A DNA stretch of 44,118 nt from Burkholderiales bacterium. Its GTDB lineage: Bacteria > Pseudomonadota > Gammaproteobacteria > Burkholderiales > Burkholderiaceae_E. This document shows positions 41,166 to 44,118 of the stretch, piece by piece. Every line of letters starts with the position of its first letter. Within the stretch, counting starts at the first letter, position 1. Made by a program: the position numbers and the translations under genes. The notes below the pieces were generated by a model. That model was not told the origin of the DNA, did no database searches, and saw only the letters and a list, made by a program, of their open reading frames with translations. The stretch is from NCBI GenBank assembly GCA_003818495.1, contig RPRK01000017.1:1-44118 (forward strand), read 5' to 3'.

Positions 41166-41195
41166 TTGGTCTCAGGCACCTCGATGCGGTACCCT
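41166..41195 (+). promoter_or_regulatory. Possible promoter of the methyltransferase gene
   Basis: TTGGTC (41166-41171), an 18-nt spacer and TACCCT (41190-41195), in the 271-bp gap between the divergent rraA-like and methyltransferase genes. The rest of that gap shows only a TACGAT hexamer (41059-41064, minus) as a possible rraA -10. Confidence 0.35.
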
Positions 41196-41261
41196 GCGAG
41201 CCGTCGTCCCGAGCGGGCTGCAGCATCGACCCCGCGACGCCTCCCTCCCGACCCCCGGCCC

Positions 41262-41306
41262 ATGATGCGTCGTCCAACGAGCCGTTCGCGGCGCAGCCAC
41301 CCGTGA
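41262..41306 (+). other. Mini-ORF ending in the methyltransferase start codon
   Basis: A 14-codon ORF (MMRRPTSRSRRSHP) whose TGA overlaps the GTG at 41303 as GTGA. It would be the first ORF on the transcript from the predicted promoter; a coupling leader is possible. Confidence 0.2.
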
Positions 41307-41962
41307 TCCGGACCGCAGGCCGGCGCGTCGCGTCACGCGCATTGCGTGCGGCGCCCCGCCTGCCGCGGGCGCCGTTCCGCGGCGGTCGCGAGCAGGAGAC
41401 ACCGGGCACCGGCTGGGCCTTCTTCCGTGCCTGGATCCGCGATCCGCGCCGGGTCTCCGCGATCGCGCCGTCCAGCCAGTCGCTCGCCGCGGCGATGACG
41501 GCGGCCATCGCGCCGACCTGCGCGCCGGTGATCGAGCTCGGACCGGGCACCGGCGTCTTCACCGACGCGCTGCTCGAGCGCGGCGTGCCCGAGCACCGGC
41601 TCGCGCTGGTCGAGCTCGGCGACGAGTTCCTCGATGCGCTGCGCCTGCGCTACCCGCGCGCCACGCTCGTGCGCCACGACGCGTCGCGGCTCGGCAGCCT
41701 GCAGTTCTTCGACGGCGAGCTCGCCGGCGCCGTCGTCAGCGGGCTGCCGCTGCTGTCGATGACACCGGCCCGGGTGCGCCGCGTGCTCCAGGACGCGTTC
41801 CTGCGACTGAGGCCGGGCGGTGCGTTCTACCAGTTCACCTACGGGTTCCGCTGTCCGGTGCCGCAGCGCCTGCTCGAGCGGCTCGGGCTCAAGGCCACCC
41901 GGGTGGGGATCGCCTTGCGCAACCTGCCGCCGGCAGCGGTCTACCGCATCGAGCGTCGCTGA
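41303..41962 (+). CDS. SAM-dependent methyltransferase, phospholipid N-methyltransferase-like
   Basis: A 219-residue class I methyltransferase. The SAM-binding motif is VIELGPGTGVFTDALLERG (about residues 75-93), with acidic LVELGDEF (about 101-108), motif IV AVVSGLPLLSM, and GGAFYQFTYGFRCPVP. FFRAWIRDPRRVSAIAPSSQSLA before the fold matches PmtA-type phosphatidylethanolamine methyltransferases and rRNA-dimethylase-like relatives. The start is uncertain: GTG 41303 lies in frame shortly before the conserved region. ppk2 follows, from its own Pho-box promoter. Confidence 0.82.
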   Translation: MIRTAGRRVASRALRAAPRLPRAPFRGGREQETPGTGWAFFRAWIRDPRRVSAIAPSSQSLAAAMTAAIAPTCAPVIELGPGTGVFTDALLERGVPEHRLALVELGDEFLDALRLRYPRATLVRHDASRLGSLQFFDGELAGAVVSGLPLLSMTPARVRRVLQDAFLRLRPGGAFYQFTYGFRCPVPQRLLERLGLKATRVGIALRNLPPAAVYRIERR

Positions 41963-41992
41963 ACGGCCGGCGCCGCGGGCGGGTCCCGAGGC

Positions 41993-42010
41993 GTGTCACG
42001 CGGCTGTCAT
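41993..42010 (+). promoter_or_regulatory. Pho box upstream of ppk2
   Basis: GTGTCACGCGGCTGTCAT: half-sites GTGTCAC and CTGTCAT with a 4-nt spacer. Only the first base departs from the CTGTCAY-N4-CTGTCAY consensus. It lies 48 bp before the ppk2 ATG. The downstream -10 is weak, as is common at activator-dependent promoters. Confidence 0.7.
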
Positions 42011-42058
42011 GGAGGCCGGGCACCTTGACCGGTCCGACGCCTCGCCCCGCCGTACACC

Positions 42059-42994
42059 ATGAGCGCAGACCGCAGCCTCTCGCCCGACGACGCCGACACC
42101 TTCCGGCGCATGCAGGACGACCTGATCGACAGCTACGACGAGGAGCTCGAGCTCGAGCTCGACGACCGCGACGACCGGGATCTGCTGCTCGACGAGACGC
42201 CGGACGGCACCGACCCTAGGCGCGATGCGCGCCGCGCGTACTTCCGCGAGCTGTTCCGGCTGCAGGGCGAGCTGGTCAAGCTGCAGGACTGGGTGGTCCA
42301 CGCGAAGCTCAAGGTGGTGGTGATCTTCGAAGGCCGCGACGCCGCGGGAAAGGGCGGCGTGATCAAGCGCATCACGCAGCGGCTGAACCCGAGGATCTGC
42401 CGGGTCGCGGCACTGCCCGCGCCGAACGACCGCGAGCGCACGCAGTGGTACTTCCAGCGCTATGCCACGCACCTGCCCGCCGCGGGCGAGATCGTCCTGT
42501 TCGACCGGTCCTGGTACAACCGCGCCGGCGTCGAGCGCGTGATGGGCTTCTGCAGCGACGACGAGTACGAGGAGTTCTTCCGCTCCGTGCCCGAGTTCGA
42601 ACGCATGCTCGTCCGCTCGGGGATCGTGCTGCTCAAGTACTGGTTCTCGATCACCGACGACGAGCAGCACCTGCGCTTCCTCGGCCGCATCCGCGACCCG
42701 CTCAAGCAGTGGAAGCTGAGTCCGATGGACCTGGAGTCGCGACGCCGCTGGGAGGCCTACACGCGCGCCAAGGAGGTGATGCTGGAGCGCACGCACATCC
42801 CCGAGGCGCCGTGGTGGGTCGTGCAGGCGGTGGACAAGAAGCGCGCGCGGCTGAACTGCATCGCCCACCTGCTCGAGCAGGTGCCGTACCGGGAGATCGA
42901 GCATCCGCCGGTGACGCTGCCGCCGCGCGAGCATCACGACGACTACCAGCGTCGGCCCACGCCGCCCGAGCTGATCATCAGGGAACGCTACTGA
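42059..42994 (+). CDS. ppk2: Polyphosphate kinase 2 (PPK2)
   Basis: A 311-residue PPK2-family kinase moving phosphate between polyphosphate and nucleoside diphosphates. The Walker A motif GRDAAGKGGVIKR (about residues 96-108), RTQWYFQRY, Walker B DRSWYNRAGVERVMGF (about 149-164) and the lid DPLKQWKLSPMDLESRRRW are all present, in the single-domain (class I, NDP-using) layout. The first 55 residues are highly acidic (EELELELDDRDDRD) and precede the conserved fold. A Pho box upstream predicts induction at low phosphate. The strand, spacing and Pho box indicate its own transcription unit. Confidence 0.95.
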   Translation: MSADRSLSPDDADTFRRMQDDLIDSYDEELELELDDRDDRDLLLDETPDGTDPRRDARRAYFRELFRLQGELVKLQDWVVHAKLKVVVIFEGRDAAGKGGVIKRITQRLNPRICRVAALPAPNDRERTQWYFQRYATHLPAAGEIVLFDRSWYNRAGVERVMGFCSDDEYEEFFRSVPEFERMLVRSGIVLLKYWFSITDDEQHLRFLGRIRDPLKQWKLSPMDLESRRRWEAYTRAKEVMLERTHIPEAPWWVVQAVDKKRARLNCIAHLLEQVPYREIEHPPVTLPPREHHDDYQRRPTPPELIIRERY

Positions 42995-43030
42995 GCCGCG
43001 GAGCGATCGCGGACCGATCGTCCGGTCGAT

Positions 43031-43049
43031 CCGCTGCAGGTCGCAGCGG
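43031..43049. terminator. Hairpin between ppk2 and tRNA-Leu
   Basis: CCGCTGC-AGGTC-GCAGCGG: a 7-bp perfect stem with a 5-nt loop, 36 nt past the ppk2 stop and 17 nt past the 3' end of the convergent tRNA. No T-run is seen, so it could end either transcript only weakly. Confidence 0.4.
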
Positions 43050-43066
43050 GACGCGGCGAACCGTCG

Positions 43067-43151
43067 TGGTGCCGGAGGCGGGAATCGAACCCGCACACCT
43101 TTCGGTACCGGATTTTGAGTCCGGCGCGTCTACCAGTTCCACCACTCCGGC
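43067..43151 (-). tRNA. tRNA-Leu(CAA)
   Basis: An 85-nt class II tRNA on the minus strand. The acceptor stem GCCGGAG pairs with CTCCGGC, the discriminator is A and CCA is encoded. The anticodon arm CCGGA-CTCAAAA-TCCGG places CAA at positions 34-36, reading UUG. A long variable arm and a T arm GCGGG-TTCGATT-CCCGC are clear. Its 5' end is 10 nt from a predicted start site. Confidence 0.95.
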
Positions 43152-43167
43152 GTGAGGGGGACGGCGG

Positions 43168-43196
43168 ATTATCCGTGAAGGTACGTAGCCCGGCAA
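43168..43196 (-). promoter_or_regulatory. Promoter of tRNA-Leu
   Basis: Minus strand TTGCCG (43196-43191), a 17-nt spacer, then GATAAT (43173-43168). The predicted start is about 10 nt before the tRNA 5' end, the normal layout for a tRNA gene. Confidence 0.7.
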
Positions 43197-43286
43197 ACCA
43201 CGGATGCCCGCACGGACTTGTCCTCGGTCAACATCGGCCGCGTCGCGGGGCGGGAGCATGACGACATCCCAGTCCGAGGCCCCGTC

Positions 43287-43877
43287 ATGACGCGCCGAAT
43301 CCTGATCCTGCAAGGACACCCCGACGCCACGCTGCCCCACCTCGGCCACGCGCTGGCCGACGCCTACGCCGAGGGCGCCGCGGCCGCGGGCCACGAGGTG
43401 CGGCGGATCGACGTGGCCGCGCTCGACGTCCCGCTGCTGCGCAGCGCCGAGGATTGGGAGCACGGCACCCTCCCCGCCTCGCTCGTCGACGCGCAGGCGG
43501 CGATCGAGTGGTGCGAGCATCTGGTCATCCTGTTTCCGCTGTGGCTGGGCGACATGCCCGCGCTGCTCAAGGCGTTCCTCGAGCAGGTCGCGCGGCCGGG
43601 CTTCGCCTTCGAGCGCGGCACCCAGGCCAGCCCCTTCGCGGAGAAGCGACTGCGCGGCCGCTCGGCGCGCGTCGTCGTGACGATGGGCATGCCCGCCCTC
43701 GTCTACAAGGTGGTCTACCGCGCGCACAGCGTGCGGGCGCTCGAACGCAACGTGCTGGGATTCATCGGCTTCGCGCCGGTGCGCGAGACGCTGCTCGGCG
43801 GCGTGGCCCAGGCCGACGCGGCGCGCGTCGCCGGCTGGCTCACCGAGATGCGCCGGTTCGGTCGCGCGGCGGGCTGA
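43287..43877 (+). CDS. NAD(P)H quinone oxidoreductase, flavodoxin fold
   Basis: A 196-residue flavodoxin-like NAD(P)H dehydrogenase (quinone) of the KefF/MdaB/NQO group. The FMN/FAD-binding region ILILQGHPDATLPHLGHALAD opens the protein, EHLVILFPLWLGDMPALLKAFLEQVARPGFAF (about 72-103) forms the dimer and flavin contact, and VVTMGMPALVYK follows. Such enzymes make two-electron reductions of quinones and protect against redox cycling. ATG 43287 begins directly at the fold. It converges on phoU with a 65-bp gap and has no evident operon partner. Confidence 0.92.
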   Translation: MTRRILILQGHPDATLPHLGHALADAYAEGAAAAGHEVRRIDVAALDVPLLRSAEDWEHGTLPASLVDAQAAIEWCEHLVILFPLWLGDMPALLKAFLEQVARPGFAFERGTQASPFAEKRLRGRSARVVVTMGMPALVYKVVYRAHSVRALERNVLGFIGFAPVRETLLGGVAQADAARVAGWLTEMRRFGRAAG

Positions 43878-43942
43878 CGCGTCGACGACAGTGCGCCGAG
43901 GCGCCGAGCCGCCGCCTTCAGGCGCGCCTCTCGGGCGCCCCG

Positions 43943-44118
43943 TCAGACGCCGGTGGGCTGCTCCATCCGCGAGTGGCGGGGATCGACGCCGGACACCACG
44001 TGCCGGACGTATTCGGCGATGTTCTTCGGGTGGTCGCCGACCCGTTCGATCGACTGGACGACGAACACCAGCGCGAGCGCGTTCGAGACGATGCCGGGAT
44101 CGTCGGACATGCGCGCGA
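43943..44118 (-). CDS. phoU: PhoU (second copy), 3' end only
   Basis: The last 56 residues of a PhoU protein, continuing past the right edge. VVQSIERVGDHPKNIAEYVRHVVSGVDPRH is the second-repeat metal-binding helix of PhoU; it keeps the canonical ERVGDHxxNIAEY, whereas the copy at 30873-31553 reads ERVADHAESVAEYV. It is read leftward, so a pst operon with this phoU last would lie to the right of the window; this is inference. Confidence 0.88.
   Translation of the reverse strand, partial: ARMSDDPGIVSNALALVFVVQSIERVGDHPKNIAEYVRHVVSGVDPRHSRMEQPTGV

Noticed and set aside
42978-43727. A minus-strand ORF across tRNA-Leu containing VVELVDAPDSKSGTERCAGSIPASG
   Set aside because: This is the well-known false translation of a tRNA-Leu gene; the tRNA itself is intact.

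Overview
The window is 44 kb of a very GC-rich chromosome (roughly 70% or more by eye), densely packed with mostly housekeeping genes. Gene content and order point to a betaproteobacterium of the order Burkholderiales: tamA-tamB beside purM, then hda, a HAD phosphatase, pcnB, folK and a deoxynucleoside kinase; a PhoBR pair; an HpaR-type regulator; a MutL with the endonuclease motif; and PPK2. No transposase, integron, phage gene or CRISPR array was seen. XerD is the ordinary housekeeping recombinase. No gene-free stretch exceeds about 275 bases. The genus cannot be named from this sequence alone.

Layout. 1-1222: 3' end of an aromatic-degradation operon (FAH-family enzyme, HpaR-like regulator). 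1219-3305 (minus): queG-xerD. 3406-8783 (plus): TPR/GT41 glycosyltransferase, tsaE, amiC, chrA. 8868-9521 (minus): DedA, divergent from mutL. 9559-14171 (plus): mutL, miaA, gnd, gluconokinase. 14168-21367 (minus): purM, tamA, tamB. 21539-26105 (plus): hda, HAD phosphatase, pcnB, folK, small DMT-like membrane protein, deoxynucleoside kinase. 26124-28670: divergent galE / manC (sugar nucleotides). 28727-31553: phosphate control, phoB-phoR facing phoU. 31810-33645 (minus): tungstate-type binding protein and a secreted FecR-domain protein. 33827-37801: GST, AhpD-like protein, DUF808, aspartoacylase-like protein, membrane Mrr-like protein. 37782-41031 (minus): RraA-like aldolase, desaturase-fold oxygenase, Rieske ferredoxin, LacI regulator. 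41303-42994 (plus): lipid-type methyltransferase and ppk2. 43067-44118: tRNA-Leu(CAA), quinone reductase, and the 3' end of a second phoU, possibly the end of a pst operon outside the window.

How parts fit. Two good Pho-box matches, before phoB and before ppk2, tie the phosphate sensor to polyphosphate metabolism. A perfect 18-bp LacI-type palindrome lies on the -10 region of the desaturase-Rieske-lacI operon, which suggests autoregulated, inducible expression of a small oxygenase system whose substrate is unknown.

The most unusual structural signals concern gene starts. Three gene junctions (amiC to chrA, phoB to phoR, Rieske to lacI) carry a 7-12 codon out-of-frame mini-ORF. It begins in a 4-nt overlap with the upstream stop codon and ends in a 4-nt overlap with a non-ATG downstream start. 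Five other genes (queG, dedA, mutL, gnd, HAD phosphatase) have a TATAAT-like hexamer 5-10 nt before their ATG and no ribosome-binding site, as expected for leaderless mRNAs. Both patterns are inferred by eye and need genome-wide statistics and transcript-end mapping.
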